A DNA stretch of 64,000 nucleotides from a bacterium (GTDB lineage Bacteria; Verrucomicrobiota; Verrucomicrobiia; Verrucomicrobiales; Akkermansiaceae): NCBI GenBank assembly GCA_018222765.1, contig JAAEZT010000004.1, positions 1 through 64,000 of the forward strand, given 5' to 3'. Each line of letters begins with the position of its first letter. Position 1 is the first letter of the stretch. The notes under the pieces are model-generated. The model did no database searches. It worked only from the letters and a program-made list of their open reading frames with translations, and was not told where the DNA came from. The position numbers and the translations under genes are program-made. Shown here piece by piece: positions 1 through 9,893 of this stretch.

Positions 1-500
1 TGATGACAAGTGTTGGTGAGACTCTCGGTGATCTCAAAACATACGCGCCCAACTATAAGGGGCAGGGCTATGAGATTGCGGGCTTCGTCTGGTTTCAGGG
101 CTTCAACGACAAGTTCTCTGACCATTCCACAAGCACCTATCAGGAGAATATGGCGCATTTTATCAGAGATGTCCGCAAAGACTTAAAATCACCCAAGCTC
201 CCCTTTGTGATTGGAGCGATGGGTCATCAAGGCACCGCGCAAAAAGGAACGACCAAGATCCTCGCCGATGCACAAATCGCGACCGCGCAAATGCCTGAAT
301 TTAAAGGCAACGTCATCACCGTGAAGACCGCCGATTTTTGGGACTACGATGCCGGAAAAGCTTTCGAGAATAAAAACAAGGACCCCGATACCTGGGAAAA
401 ACTTGGGAGCAATAGAGCGTATCATTATTTCGGCAGCGCTGCTTTCTTTGAGAAAACAGGAGCTGCCTTCGCGAATGCGGTGATCGAATTAGGGAAGTAG
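1..500 (+). CDS. Sialate O-acetylesterase-like (SASA family) protein, 3' part only
   Basis: This is the C-terminal part of a secreted esterase of the SASA/sialate O-acetylesterase family (SGNH-like fold), which removes acetyl groups from sugars. The visible 165 residues carry the family block GYEIAGFVWFQG, and a late YHYFGSAAF region that probably holds the catalytic His. The nucleophile block GQSNM, seen in the two paralogs at 17036 and 25594, lies before the window start, so the ATG at position 3 is internal. The paralog at 17036 has an almost identical NYKGQGYEI block. It converges with the sulfatase at 548-2650. Substrate is unknown; a role in deacetylating polysaccharide is inferred from the sulfatase-rich context. 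Confidence 0.8.
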   Translation, partial: MTSVGETLGDLKTYAPNYKGQGYEIAGFVWFQGFNDKFSDHSTSTYQENMAHFIRDVRKDLKSPKLPFVIGAMGHQGTAQKGTTKILADAQIATAQMPEFKGNVITVKTADFWDYDAGKAFENKNKDPDTWEKLGSNRAYHYFGSAAFFEKTGAAFANAVIELGK

Positions 501-547
501 GGTAACCAAGCCCGGACTCACTCCCATATGACTTTCCGCCTAAGTCG

Positions 548-2650
548 CTAAAATGAGGGTGGCGGTCCCGCCGACTTGCCATCATCCTTTTTTAACGGAT
601 ATTTCGGCTTCCAGGTCGAATGTTTCTGGCCGAGCCAGGCATGGATCTTTTGGGAAAGCGGCGCGGCGATGGAGGTGTGGGTCTTAATGAGATTGGTGTT
701 CTCTCCGATATCGTGACTCAAATTGTAGAGTTCCCAATCGTCGGCTTCGTAAAAATAGAGAAGCTTGTAGCGTTGCCCCTCGATCTCGTCGATGGCAGCG
801 ACGGTTGGCTGGGCGCGTGAATCCATGTAGCCGGGGAAAAGGTAGAAGATCGGATCACGCATGCGGTCAGTATTCGGATTGAGCAGGACATCGACGAAGG
901 ATTCTCCATCGAGAGGATGTTCGGCTTCCGGGGGCATCCAACGATCGCCGGCGAATTGCAGGTAGGTTGGGTAGTAGTCGACCGTATGGACCATATGATC
1001 GGTGACTGTGTTGGCGGGGATGACACCCGGCCAGTAGGCGATCAAGGGAACGCGGATGCCGCCTTCGGTGAACATGCCTTTCTTTCCGCGCAGAGGGAGG
1101 TTGTCCTTGTGGGTGCCGCCATTGTCGGAGGTGAAGAGGATCAGGGTGTTTTCGGCGCAGCCGGTGTCATTCAAAACCTTCAGCAGACGACCGATGGTTA
1201 GATCAATGCTGGCAACGAAGCCGGCAAGTTCATCGCCGGTGCTTGCTTTTAGGTCCGGCCGTGAACGCACGGGACCGTGCACTGCATAGGGATGGAGTTG
1301 AAGATAGAAGGGCTTCTCGTCGTCGGCGAACTTGCCGATGGTCTCTTCCATGGCATCGGACAATGCGTCGCTTACATGCTTCGGCGTGCCAAGCAGAGAC
1401 AGCGGAAAGTTGTGCTGTTTCAAATACGACTTCGTGTAGGGTTCGGCGAAGCGGTCGAAGTGGCCGCGCCCGAGGTTCCTGAAGACCCAGTTGTCGCCAT
1501 CCTTGCTGGCAAAGCAGACCGGCTGATGTCCCTGCGTAAAGCCACCGATGTTGATATCGAAGCCGGCGTTTTCAGGAAGGGTCTCCTCACCTCCATGTCC
1601 GCCGACGTGGTATTTGCCGATATGCGCGGTTGCATAACCGTTCTTGCGCATTGCTTCAGCAACGGTGATTGCTTTGGCAGCCACATCTTCTGTCTGTTCC
1701 GGAGCGGTGAATTTTGCCTTCTCCTTTGAAATTCCTCCACGACCGTATCTGTTGAGGCTCCCGACACAGTAGACATCATTGTGGATGCGCGCAGGGTATT
1801 GTCCTGATAGCATGGCCGCGCGGGTTGGCGCACAGTTGGGCTGGGCATAGGCACTAGTGAAACTGAGCCCTCCGGCGGCGAGCTTCACCAGGTTTGGTGT
1901 GCGGTAGATTTTTGGATTCGTCCCCATCGTGCTCTGCTTAACACCAACCTGGTTCCAGCCGAGATCGTCTACCATCACGGTGACGATGTTCGGTTGACGC
2001 CTGATCTTGTTAAAGGTGACTGGAGTAAAGGGCGGGTTCGTATGACGAAGCAATTTGACCGGCGCCCCGGCTACCCCGGGCGCTTCTTGAGAAGCAGATT
2101 TACTCGCGGCTTCAATACCCAGTAGGCTGAAGGCGAAATCTCCGTCCTTTCCACCCGCACTGGCCCAACGGCCTTCGGAACTCTTGTTGTTACGGATCGC
2201 CCGACCACCGGCGTATCCGCGGCCCAGGGTGAAGCGCAGATCGGACTCCTTGGCGGAAAGCACCAAGGCATAGCTGCCTGTCTTGAGTTGCAACGGCGAT
2301 TCAAATTCAAGCTTGAGGGTGGCCGCGGCCGCGCCCTTGGGCAACCTTCCAGATTCCGAATGCAGCACATCACCGACCGGATAGTTATTCTCGGCGCGAT
2401 AGATACTGACCGTTAGATCGGCGGCGTTCACAATCCCAGCGGTCAGCACCAAAAGGCCCTCGAGTTTTCCGGTTTTCTTTACCGTGAACGTCTGCCCCTT
2501 CGAGTTGCCGGCGGCAACAATTGTCGATCCGACCTTGCCCCGTGGCGGTGAGAGTTTTTCCGCTCGATCGACAACGCTTAATTTCAGCGCTGCGCTAACA
2601 GGCAGGGCAATTAGCAAGGTTGCGGTAACGGCTGCGAAAGTCTTTTTCAT
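548..2650 (-). CDS. Secreted sulfatase with an extra N-terminal domain
   Basis: Type I sulfatase (alkaline phosphatase superfamily, S1) that hydrolyses sulfate esters. The protein has 700 residues: a signal peptide (about 1-20), an extra domain at about 22-185 of beta-rich look that I do not recognise, a linker, and the sulfatase domain from about 220. The metal-binding start is MVDDLGWN, and the formylglycine motif is C273-A-P-T-R, with Thr instead of the commoner Ser. A later block, FTSDNGG, supports the family. The Cys must be converted to formylglycine by a maturase that is not seen in this window. It is transcribed divergently from the PSD1/DUF1501 pair across a 287-base gap. Confidence 0.93.
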   Translation of the reverse strand: MKKTFAAVTATLLIALPVSAALKLSVVDRAEKLSPPRGKVGSTIVAAGNSKGQTFTVKKTGKLEGLLVLTAGIVNAADLTVSIYRAENNYPVGDVLHSESGRLPKGAAAATLKLEFESPLQLKTGSYALVLSAKESDLRFTLGRGYAGGRAIRNNKSSEGRWASAGGKDGDFAFSLLGIEAASKSASQEAPGVAGAPVKLLRHTNPPFTPVTFNKIRRQPNIVTVMVDDLGWNQVGVKQSTMGTNPKIYRTPNLVKLAAGGLSFTSAYAQPNCAPTRAAMLSGQYPARIHNDVYCVGSLNRYGRGGISKEKAKFTAPEQTEDVAAKAITVAEAMRKNGYATAHIGKYHVGGHGGEETLPENAGFDINIGGFTQGHQPVCFASKDGDNWVFRNLGRGHFDRFAEPYTKSYLKQHNFPLSLLGTPKHVSDALSDAMEETIGKFADDEKPFYLQLHPYAVHGPVRSRPDLKASTGDELAGFVASIDLTIGRLLKVLNDTGCAENTLILFTSDNGGTHKDNLPLRGKKGMFTEGGIRVPLIAYWPGVIPANTVTDHMVHTVDYYPTYLQFAGDRWMPPEAEHPLDGESFVDVLLNPNTDRMRDPIFYLFPGYMDSRAQPTVAAIDEIEGQRYKLLYFYEADDWELYNLSHDIGENTNLIKTHTSIAAPLSQKIHAWLGQKHSTWKPKYPLKKDDGKSAGPPPSF

Positions 2651-2937
2651 AACGGACTGACTGCTAAATAAGATGGGTTGTCAAGGACGGGGGGAACCCT
2701 TCAAGCTGGCAATTGTGATCAATGACGAAAAAATAAAATCCTACGACACAATCAAGCTCGGAATCGACGCCCGAAGGACTTGGTATTATGTGACCCGGCA
2801 ATTTGACGCGGTGCCTGATTTTTGAGTTACTCACAGTTAAAATTTTGCCTCCCAAACGGCAATAGTTTTGAAATCTGGAAATTGTTGCTTGGTGACTCGT
2901 ATCCACAGATACCATAATACATGCCGCTCCGAGGAAT
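2651..2937. other. Divergent intergenic region between sulfatase and PSD1 gene
   Basis: This 287-base gap must contain the promoters of both the sulfatase (leftward) and the PSD1/DUF1501 unit (rightward). It is more AT-rich than its flanks. A weak sigma70-like arrangement, TTGGTG and CATAAT about 18 bases apart, ends some 20 bases before the ATG at 2938, and a GAGGA Shine-Dalgarno-like stretch sits just before that ATG. I see no convincing operator or RNA. Confidence 0.35.
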
Positions 2938-5742
2938 ATGAGTTCTCATTCAGCTATTTGTCGTCTCGCTCTCGTCGTGGGATTACTTCTTTCCGCTCCG
3001 GGAGCATGGGCCAAACTGGAATTCAATCGGGATGTTCGGCCGATTCTTTCCGACAAATGCTTCGCGTGTCATGGGTTTGATGCGGAGACTCGGGAGGCCG
3101 GGTTGAGACTAGATACTGAGGAAGGAGCGTATTCTTTTAAGGATGGTGTGCAGGCGATCAAGCCGGGCGCTTTGCAAGAAAGCGAAGTCTGGCACCGCAT
3201 CACCCATTCGGATGAAGACGAATTAATGCCTCCACCGGAGAGTAATAAGAGTCTCACGGAAGGCGAAAAAGAAGTGCTCAAGCGTTGGATTGAGGATGGC
3301 GCAAAATACCAGCCGCACTGGGCTTTTGTGCCGCCAAAAAAGAGGGCGACTGAGGTGGTGTCGGGAGCGCGCAATCCCATTGATCAATTCATCGGAGCAC
3401 GTCTCAAAGAAGAGGAACTGTCGTTCTCGCCTGAGGCTGATCATACGACCTTGATTCGTCGGGTTACTTTGGATCTCACCGGTTTGCCGCCGACTCCGCA
3501 GCAATTGGATCAGTTTCTCGATGACGCGGCACCCGGAGCCTACGAACGATTAGTAGATCGCTTGATGGCGACCCGCGATTATGCCGAACGACGGGCGCAG
3601 GACTGGCTCGATCTGGCCCGCTACGCCGACACTCGGGGCTTTGCCGATGACAAGATGCGCGAGATTTGGCCCTATCGGGATTGGGTGGTGCGATCACTGC
3701 ATGACAACATGCCTTTTGATCAATTTACTATCGAGCAGCTGGCCGGAGACATGTTGCCCAACGCGACTGATGCACAACGGATCGCGACAGGTTTTCATCG
3801 CAATGCTCCCCAGGCCCGTGGTCAAACCTATCCGGTCGAGGAGTATCGCCTCAAAGGCGTCACCGACCGCGTCAATACGACGGGAAAAGTTTGGTTAGGT
3901 TTGACCCTGGAATGTGCGGAGTGCCACGACCATAAATTCGATCCGATTAGTCAGCGTGACTACTTCTCGCTCTTCGCGATTTTCAATAATACCGAGCACA
4001 GTGGCAAGGGGCATGGGCAGGGAGGTCCGACAATGAAGCATCACTACACGCGGGGCGGAAAGAGCGAGGATGAGCGAAAGAAGCTCGAAGCCGAGTTGAA
4101 TAAAGCCAGGGCAGCGCTGCCGGAACAACATTTGCTTGGCGATGATGGACTGCTGGGTCAGTGGGACCGGGTGCACCCCGATGCGGGGAACGAAAAGTTC
4201 AACCTCACCGGGGATCTTACCATCACCGCGCGAATCAAAACCCGTCAGAAAGTGGCCAGCGTGTTGTCGAAATACGATTGGCGTGGAAAGCAGCGCAGCT
4301 ATGTCTTTGGGATTGGTGGCGAGGGAGAGAAGGAAGCTGCCCCGGGGCATTTGTTCTTTTGGGTGTCTTCACGCACCGATCCCTTCGATGGAGTTTCTCT
4401 TTATGGAAGTCAGCCCGTGAATGACGGAGAGGAGCACCGGGTCTCGGTGGTATTTGAGGCGGGGAAGTCAGTGCGGCTTTTTGTGGATGGCGTGGAAGAT
4501 AAGTCTGCCCGGGTGATCGGGAAGGTGCCGGGAACGATTGCGATTTCAAATCGCCCGCTGGCAATTGGAGTGGGGTATCGGAATGATGCCGGAGCAAAGG
4601 CCTATCGATTCGAAGGAGATCTCAGGGATGTGCGGCTCTACGGTCGGGCACTCGGCAAAGAACTTGGCTCGGGTGAAGCGGGTGAGAGGGTGGCTGAATT
4701 GATGGCGGCTCTGGGGGGAGGGAAATCAGAGGGGAAAGAAGTAAGTGTTCCGGTGATGCGGGAAATGTCGAAGCCTCGTGACACCTTCATTCATCTGCGA
4801 GGAAGTTTTCTCAGTCGCGGTGACCAGGTCGGTCCTGCGGTGCCCCGCATTTTGGCCAATGAAGGCGAAGCGCAAGCGGGGAACCGGCTCGAGTTTGCCC
4901 GTTGGTTGGTGAATGGGAAAAATCCCCTCGTGGCCCGGGTTGTCGTGAATCGTTTTTGGCAAAGTTATTTCGGCCATGGGCTGGTGCGAACTTCGGATGA
5001 TTTTGGATCGCAAGGAACGCCGCCCACTCACCCGGACTTACTCGATTGGCTTGCTAGCGAGTTTGTCGAAAGCGGTTGGGACATGAAGCACATCAATCGC
5101 TTGATTGTGACTTCGGCGACTTATCGGCAAGCCGCCCGGATTTCCTCGGTTCATCGCGAGAAGGATCCGAATAACGAAATGTTTGCGCGAATGCCGCGTG
5201 TTCGTCTGCCGGCCGAGCAAATTAGGGATCAGGCGCTCGCGATTGGCGGATTGTTGAAGCCTCTGGCTGGTGGTCCGAGTGTCTTTCCTCCTCAACCGGA
5301 CAGGTATTGGGAGGATCGGGACCTGCCCGGCAAGTGGGTCGCGAGCAAGGACGATGATCGTTATCGCAAGAGTCTCTACACCTATTGGCGGCGGATGGCG
5401 CTGCATCCCACGATGGAGTTACTCGATGCCCCGGCTCGTGCGGTCTGCGTGTCGAAACGAACTACCGCAAATCTCCCGACTCAGGCGCTTGTGACTTTGA
5501 ATGCTCCGGTCTTTGTCGAATCCGCTGAAGGTTTAGTGAAGAGACTTCTTTTGGAGCCTGGGGATCTAAAGGCCCGCCTTGATCTCGCCTTCCGGCTTTG
5601 CCTCGGAAGACGTCCAGCTCCAGCCGAACAAATAAAGTTCATCGGCTTTCTGGAGAATCATCCGTCTAAATCCAAGGATGCGGCCTGGGTTAGTGTGGCG
5701 ACCATTCTTTTGAACCTCGACGAAACCATCACGCGACCATGA
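2938..5742 (+). CDS. PSD1 cytochrome c / DUF1549 / LamG / DUF1553 secreted protein
   Basis: A typical PVC-superphylum secreted protein of 934 residues whose biochemical role is still not established. A signal peptide (about 1-25) is followed by a planctomycete cytochrome c domain with heme motif C41-FAC-H45, a DUF1549 region (about 145-350) that carries a second CxxCH (C326-AEC-H330), a concanavalin/LamG-like insert (about 400-580) that may bind carbohydrate, and a DUF1553 region (about 630-900). The stop overlaps the start of the DUF1501 gene by four bases, so the two are translationally coupled. This pair is common in Planctomycetota and Verrucomicrobiota and is usually linked to polysaccharide or sulfatase loci; a redox role is inferred from the heme motifs. 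Confidence 0.93.
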   Translation: MSSHSAICRLALVVGLLLSAPGAWAKLEFNRDVRPILSDKCFACHGFDAETREAGLRLDTEEGAYSFKDGVQAIKPGALQESEVWHRITHSDEDELMPPPESNKSLTEGEKEVLKRWIEDGAKYQPHWAFVPPKKRATEVVSGARNPIDQFIGARLKEEELSFSPEADHTTLIRRVTLDLTGLPPTPQQLDQFLDDAAPGAYERLVDRLMATRDYAERRAQDWLDLARYADTRGFADDKMREIWPYRDWVVRSLHDNMPFDQFTIEQLAGDMLPNATDAQRIATGFHRNAPQARGQTYPVEEYRLKGVTDRVNTTGKVWLGLTLECAECHDHKFDPISQRDYFSLFAIFNNTEHSGKGHGQGGPTMKHHYTRGGKSEDERKKLEAELNKARAALPEQHLLGDDGLLGQWDRVHPDAGNEKFNLTGDLTITARIKTRQKVASVLSKYDWRGKQRSYVFGIGGEGEKEAAPGHLFFWVSSRTDPFDGVSLYGSQPVNDGEEHRVSVVFEAGKSVRLFVDGVEDKSARVIGKVPGTIAISNRPLAIGVGYRNDAGAKAYRFEGDLRDVRLYGRALGKELGSGEAGERVAELMAALGGGKSEGKEVSVPVMREMSKPRDTFIHLRGSFLSRGDQVGPAVPRILANEGEAQAGNRLEFARWLVNGKNPLVARVVVNRFWQSYFGHGLVRTSDDFGSQGTPPTHPDLLDWLASEFVESGWDMKHINRLIVTSATYRQAARISSVHREKDPNNEMFARMPRVRLPAEQIRDQALAIGGLLKPLAGGPSVFPPQPDRYWEDRDLPGKWVASKDDDRYRKSLYTYWRRMALHPTMELLDAPARAVCVSKRTTANLPTQALVTLNAPVFVESAEGLVKRLLLEPGDLKARLDLAFRLCLGRRPAPAEQIKFIGFLENHPSKSKDAAWVSVATILLNLDETITRP

Positions 5743-7151
5743 TCGATTCAACATTCTCCGCTGACCTCACACGGCGTGCCTTTCTTGGTCGCTCGGCGGG
5801 TGGGATTGGTTCCGTGGCACTTGCTTCATTGTTGAATGATCAACTTCAAGCAGGGCAAGGGAGTTTGCCGAATTTTCATCATGCTCCCAAGGCCAAGCGC
5901 GTGATCTTTCTTTTCATGGCGGGTGGGCCATCGCACATCGATCTCTTTGACCCCAAGCCCAAGTTGAATGAACTCGACGGTAAAAAAATTCCGCAGAAAC
6001 TTCTGAAGGATCACCAGCAGTTTGCTCTCATTCGTGGCACTCCAAATCTTAAAGGTTCGCCCTATACATTCAAAAAACACGGACAGTCCGGCACCGTGAT
6101 TTCCGAACTGCTGCCGCATCTCTCGAAGGTTGCCGACGAGTTAACGGTGATTCGTTCGATGCACACTGACACTAATGTGCACGATCCCGGTGTGAATTTC
6201 ATGAACTGCGGAACTTTGTTGGGTGACCGGCCGACTCTCGGTTCATGGATGTCCTACGGGCTGGGTTCCGATAACCAAGACCTGCCAGCCTACACCGTGT
6301 TGACTTCTGGCGTAAGCGACGGCCAGCCGCTCTTGCAAAGTTTTTGGGGCAATGGATTTCTCGATTCCCGTCATGCCGGGGTGCCTTTCCGAAATAGCGG
6401 AGCGCCTGTGCTGCATCTCGACAATCCAAAAGGGGTGAGCACTCAGGACCGGCGTCGTGAGTTGGATCTGATTCAGTGGATGAACGGACGCCAGCATGAA
6501 GCGCTGGGTGATTCAGAAATCACGACCCGGATTGCGTCTTACGAATTGGCATTCCGCATGCAGGCCAGCGTGCCGCAACTCGCCGACTTAAGCAAAGAGT
6601 CGGAGAAGACGATGGAGCAATATGGTGCGGATCGCGTGAAGCCCTCCTTCGCTCGAAACTGTCTCATGGCCCGTCGTCTCGTCGAGAGCGGGGTTCGCTT
6701 CGTGCAACTCTATGATCGAGGCTGGGATTCACACACCGACATGGATCGCGAACACCGACGTCAGTGCGGAGCCGCCGACCAACCGATTGCCGCGCTTATC
6801 GCTGATCTCAAGCAACGTGGTTTACTTGACGATACCCTTGTCATCTGGGGCGGCGAATTTGGTCGCACCCCGGTCGCTCAAGTGATGGGGAAAACCTGGG
6901 GACGTGATCATCACCCGCACGGCTTTACAATGTGGATGGCCGGCGGAGGAATGAAGCCCGGCCTCACCTACGGTGCCACCGATGACTTCGGCTATCACGC
7001 CACCGAGAATAAAGTTCACGTCCACGATCTCCACGCCACCATTCTTCACCAACTCGGCATCGACCACAAACGCCTCACCTTCCGCAGCCAGGGCCGCGAC
7101 TTCCGCCTCACTGATGTCCATGGCCATGTTGTTAAGGACCTCTTGGCATAG
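5739..7151 (+). CDS. DUF1501 family secreted protein
   Basis: Member of the DUF1501 family (470 residues), distantly related to the alkaline phosphatase/sulfatase fold. The N-terminus has a twin-arginine-like signal (LTRRAFLGRSAGG) with a hydrophobic stretch to about residue 32, so Tat export is likely. Family blocks visible are FLFMAGGPSHIDLFD, the GWDSH region, and WGGEFGRTP near the C-terminal third, followed by a histidine-rich RDHHPHG segment that could bind metal. It is coupled by an ATGA overlap to the PSD1 gene upstream, the standard partner in PVC genomes. The function is not known; the pair is thought to act in the periplasm or at the cell surface. Confidence 0.95.
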   Translation: MIDSTFSADLTRRAFLGRSAGGIGSVALASLLNDQLQAGQGSLPNFHHAPKAKRVIFLFMAGGPSHIDLFDPKPKLNELDGKKIPQKLLKDHQQFALIRGTPNLKGSPYTFKKHGQSGTVISELLPHLSKVADELTVIRSMHTDTNVHDPGVNFMNCGTLLGDRPTLGSWMSYGLGSDNQDLPAYTVLTSGVSDGQPLLQSFWGNGFLDSRHAGVPFRNSGAPVLHLDNPKGVSTQDRRRELDLIQWMNGRQHEALGDSEITTRIASYELAFRMQASVPQLADLSKESEKTMEQYGADRVKPSFARNCLMARRLVESGVRFVQLYDRGWDSHTDMDREHRRQCGAADQPIAALIADLKQRGLLDDTLVIWGGEFGRTPVAQVMGKTWGRDHHPHGFTMWMAGGGMKPGLTYGATDDFGYHATENKVHVHDLHATILHQLGIDHKRLTFRSQGRDFRLTDVHGHVVKDLLA

Positions 7152-7265
7152 GATGCCGGAAGTTTTCTTTTCCAGCCTTTGTTTCCTCGTATCCGTTTGG
7201 CGACGGAATCAGGGGAATGATGCAATCATAGTTGCCTGCGATTCCTCCGAGTAGAGTTGGAGCGC

Positions 7266-9893
7266 CTATTCCTCCGGGACGGGTGGGTTTCCTCCGCCAA
7301 TGATGGCGCGGAAGTGAGGATCCATACTTGCAGCAATCCGTTCCCGATCGAGGAAGGCGGCGGCTTTTTTGTCTGCTTGTTTGGTGCGGCGTGTGATCTC
7401 GGCTTGGAGTGTTTCGAGATAGCGCGCCTTCGCGTCTTGGAATTGTTCCTGATAGCCCTCCCACAATTTATTTTGTTTCTCGAGGGCATCCTCGTGGACA
7501 CTCCCGATGAAGCGACGGGCACGTTCGCTCCCAAGGTCGCCCGGAATCGAGCCGCTTTCCTTGATTCCCTTTGTGAAGGCTTCGATATATTCCTTGGCTT
7601 CGTTGCTGAATTGGCGGGCGACTTCGGTTTCTTTCTCGAGATCTTTGAGGAAATTATCTATATTCCTTTCGTTGCTCCGTTGGAAACGCCCATAAGACTC
7701 CTTTTCAGTGGCGGCGACTTTCCGGCGCGCCGCTGCGAGCCATTCTTCAACGTTGGCGAGGTTGCGGGCATCTTTGCCGGGCATATTGCGGCGGGAAGAG
7801 GCGGACCATTCGAGAAGGAGGGCTCCGACTTGATCGGATGAACTTGCTGAGTTGTGATAGCCGTATTTCCCTTCGGGTCCGCGTCGGATCTGAAGGACGG
7901 GTTGAGGAAGATCACCTTCGTCCGGTTGGCCGGGAGCCCATGTCATAAACTCGAAGAGTTCGCCGGTGACAAATGTCCACCGCTGCTCGGGTGGGGCCGA
8001 AAGGCTTGCTCCGACCCAGATCCCTTTCTGCCCTTCAACGAAGGACTGCATCGCTTGCATCATCCAGTTCCCTTCAGCTTGTGAGGAAGGGACGGCGAGG
8101 TGTCCCCCGGCGGCTGTGGCGAGGGCTGAAGCCTCATTCCAGGAGATGGATTCAGGAACGACCAGGAAACGCGAGCCTCCGACGTCGCGGGTGCCCGTCG
8201 GGAAAATGGGGATTTGCTTATTTTTAAAAGCGAAGGCGACCCGTTCGATCTGTCGTCTGAGTGAGCCCGGGTGATCGCCTGATTCGTGCCATTGGAGGAG
8301 GAAGGGGAGCTCCCGGGAAGCCGGCAGGTCCTCGAGGGATGGTCCGGGGAGAAGGGCTGCAAAATCTTCGCCATCCTGATTGTCGGGAGAGTCATCCGGT
8401 TGCCCGGGCGCCCAGAGTTTCGAATTGAGAGCGGTTCCATTGGCCCAGTGCCATTTTGATTCAGTGCCCGAGTCCGAGAGCCCCAGCCAGTGAGCGGATT
8501 TAAGAGCGAAGGTTTCGAGAGCCCAGTCGAGGTCTTCTTTGTTTTCCAATACCGCAAGTTGGGCCCCGTGGGCCTCTGCGAAGTGGGAGGCTCGATGCCA
8601 CGAGAGTGAGGTCGGGACCAAAAAGAAGTGAGAGCCGTTCCGGCTACGGGTTCCTTTTGGAAGTTCGCCAAAGTTGCCTTTCCTGAGCCTGGGCCGCAGA
8701 CGGGTCAGAGTGTCGAGAGGTCCTTCCACTTTATCCGGTTTGACAGTGGGCGCCGGGGTTGGCTTAGGCTTTGGGGGGGGGATTGTTCGCGGTTTTTCGT
8801 TGGGCTCGTCATTTTTTGTGACGCTTACTGGACGTTTTTCCGGAGTTTTTTCCTTCTCCTTTTCCGGTGCAATGCTCACCGGTGGGTCGGAGGGAGCAGC
8901 GGGGGTGGAGGAAATGTAGATGAATCCGCCAACGACTGCGAGTAGAGCGACGATTGCAACAGCTACCAGAGGCCCGGATTTTGGTTTGGAGGAGGCAAGA
9001 CCTTGTTGAATCGGGAGGCGTGAGGCCGGAGGAAGTGAGGCTCCGGCAGGTGAGGGCTGGTTGAAAGGGCCACTGGACAAGTTGGCCATGAGGCTGTCGA
9101 GGGCGTCCGCCATTTCCGAGGCGTTTTTGTAGCGCATTCCGGCCGCGGGATGCGTGGCCCGCCGAATGATCGCATCGAACCGGGGGTCACAGTTTGACAG
9201 GGTGGACGGGGGCTGCCACGGGGTGGCAGGAAGCTGGGCGGTCAGAAGTTGGTAGAGCAGCACGCCTACCGCAAAGATGTCAGTCCGTTGGTCGACCGAG
9301 TGAGGGTTCTCCAGAACTTCGGGCGCTGTGTAGCCGGGGGTCCCCCAAATGATCTCGTCGGGATTGTGCTCCTCGCTGGCCGGGCGGGCCAGGCCGAAGT
9401 CTCCGATCTTTGGGATTGCCTCGGGGCCAAGGAGGATATTGGCCGGCTTGATGTCGCGGTGGAGAATACCCGCTTGATGCGCATGGGCGAGCCCGCGACA
9501 GATTGCGGAGATGATTTCGGCCGCAGACATTTGATCGACCAGTTTGCCGTAGGCGGAGTGATGGAGGGATTTTCCCTCTACGAGCTCCATGACGATATAG
9601 AGCATTCCGTCCGCATCCCCGAAATCGTAGACCCCGATCAGGTTGGGGTGGTTGAGCTTGGCCATTGCTTTGGCCTCTGCTTCGAAGCTTGCCCGGAATT
9701 GGGGATCAGCTCCCAGTTGTCTGGGGAGGACCTTGATGGCCACCGGGCGATCAAGAGACTTCTGTTGGGCCGAATAGACGGCTCCCATTCCTCCCTGCGC
9801 GATGAAACCACCCAGTTCGTAGGCCGGAAAATACTGGCGAAGTTCCTCGATTTCAGGAGCCTGGAAGGTGGTTTGAGGGGCGGAAGAGTCCAT
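7266..9893 (-). CDS. Transmembrane Ser/Thr protein kinase with two C-type-lectin-like domains
   Basis: A PknB-like receptor kinase of 875 residues. The kinase domain (about 25-275) has a glycine loop (AQGGMGAVY), the ATP-binding K54, the HRD catalytic loop with D147, DFG at 165-167 and a TAPE activation-loop end. One membrane segment lies at about 309-328, followed by a Pro/Lys-rich linker to about 390. Two C-type-lectin-like domains follow (about 412-537 and 567-697), both with a WAPGQPD block; QPD is the galactose-type motif of sugar-binding lectins. A charged coiled coil occupies about 715-860. Kinase inside and lectins outside would make it a possible sugar sensor, which is inference. It stands alone on its strand. 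Confidence 0.93.
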   Translation of the reverse strand: MDSSAPQTTFQAPEIEELRQYFPAYELGGFIAQGGMGAVYSAQQKSLDRPVAIKVLPRQLGADPQFRASFEAEAKAMAKLNHPNLIGVYDFGDADGMLYIVMELVEGKSLHHSAYGKLVDQMSAAEIISAICRGLAHAHQAGILHRDIKPANILLGPEAIPKIGDFGLARPASEEHNPDEIIWGTPGYTAPEVLENPHSVDQRTDIFAVGVLLYQLLTAQLPATPWQPPSTLSNCDPRFDAIIRRATHPAAGMRYKNASEMADALDSLMANLSSGPFNQPSPAGASLPPASRLPIQQGLASSKPKSGPLVAVAIVALLAVVGGFIYISSTPAAPSDPPVSIAPEKEKEKTPEKRPVSVTKNDEPNEKPRTIPPPKPKPTPAPTVKPDKVEGPLDTLTRLRPRLRKGNFGELPKGTRSRNGSHFFLVPTSLSWHRASHFAEAHGAQLAVLENKEDLDWALETFALKSAHWLGLSDSGTESKWHWANGTALNSKLWAPGQPDDSPDNQDGEDFAALLPGPSLEDLPASRELPFLLQWHESGDHPGSLRRQIERVAFAFKNKQIPIFPTGTRDVGGSRFLVVPESISWNEASALATAAGGHLAVPSSQAEGNWMMQAMQSFVEGQKGIWVGASLSAPPEQRWTFVTGELFEFMTWAPGQPDEGDLPQPVLQIRRGPEGKYGYHNSASSSDQVGALLLEWSASSRRNMPGKDARNLANVEEWLAAARRKVAATEKESYGRFQRSNERNIDNFLKDLEKETEVARQFSNEAKEYIEAFTKGIKESGSIPGDLGSERARRFIGSVHEDALEKQNKLWEGYQEQFQDAKARYLETLQAEITRRTKQADKKAAAFLDRERIAASMDPHFRAIIGGGNPPVPEE

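Noticed and set aside
7152-7265. Hairpins between DUF1501 and kinase genes as a terminator
   Set aside because: Stems are only five bases and none is followed by a T-tract in either direction.
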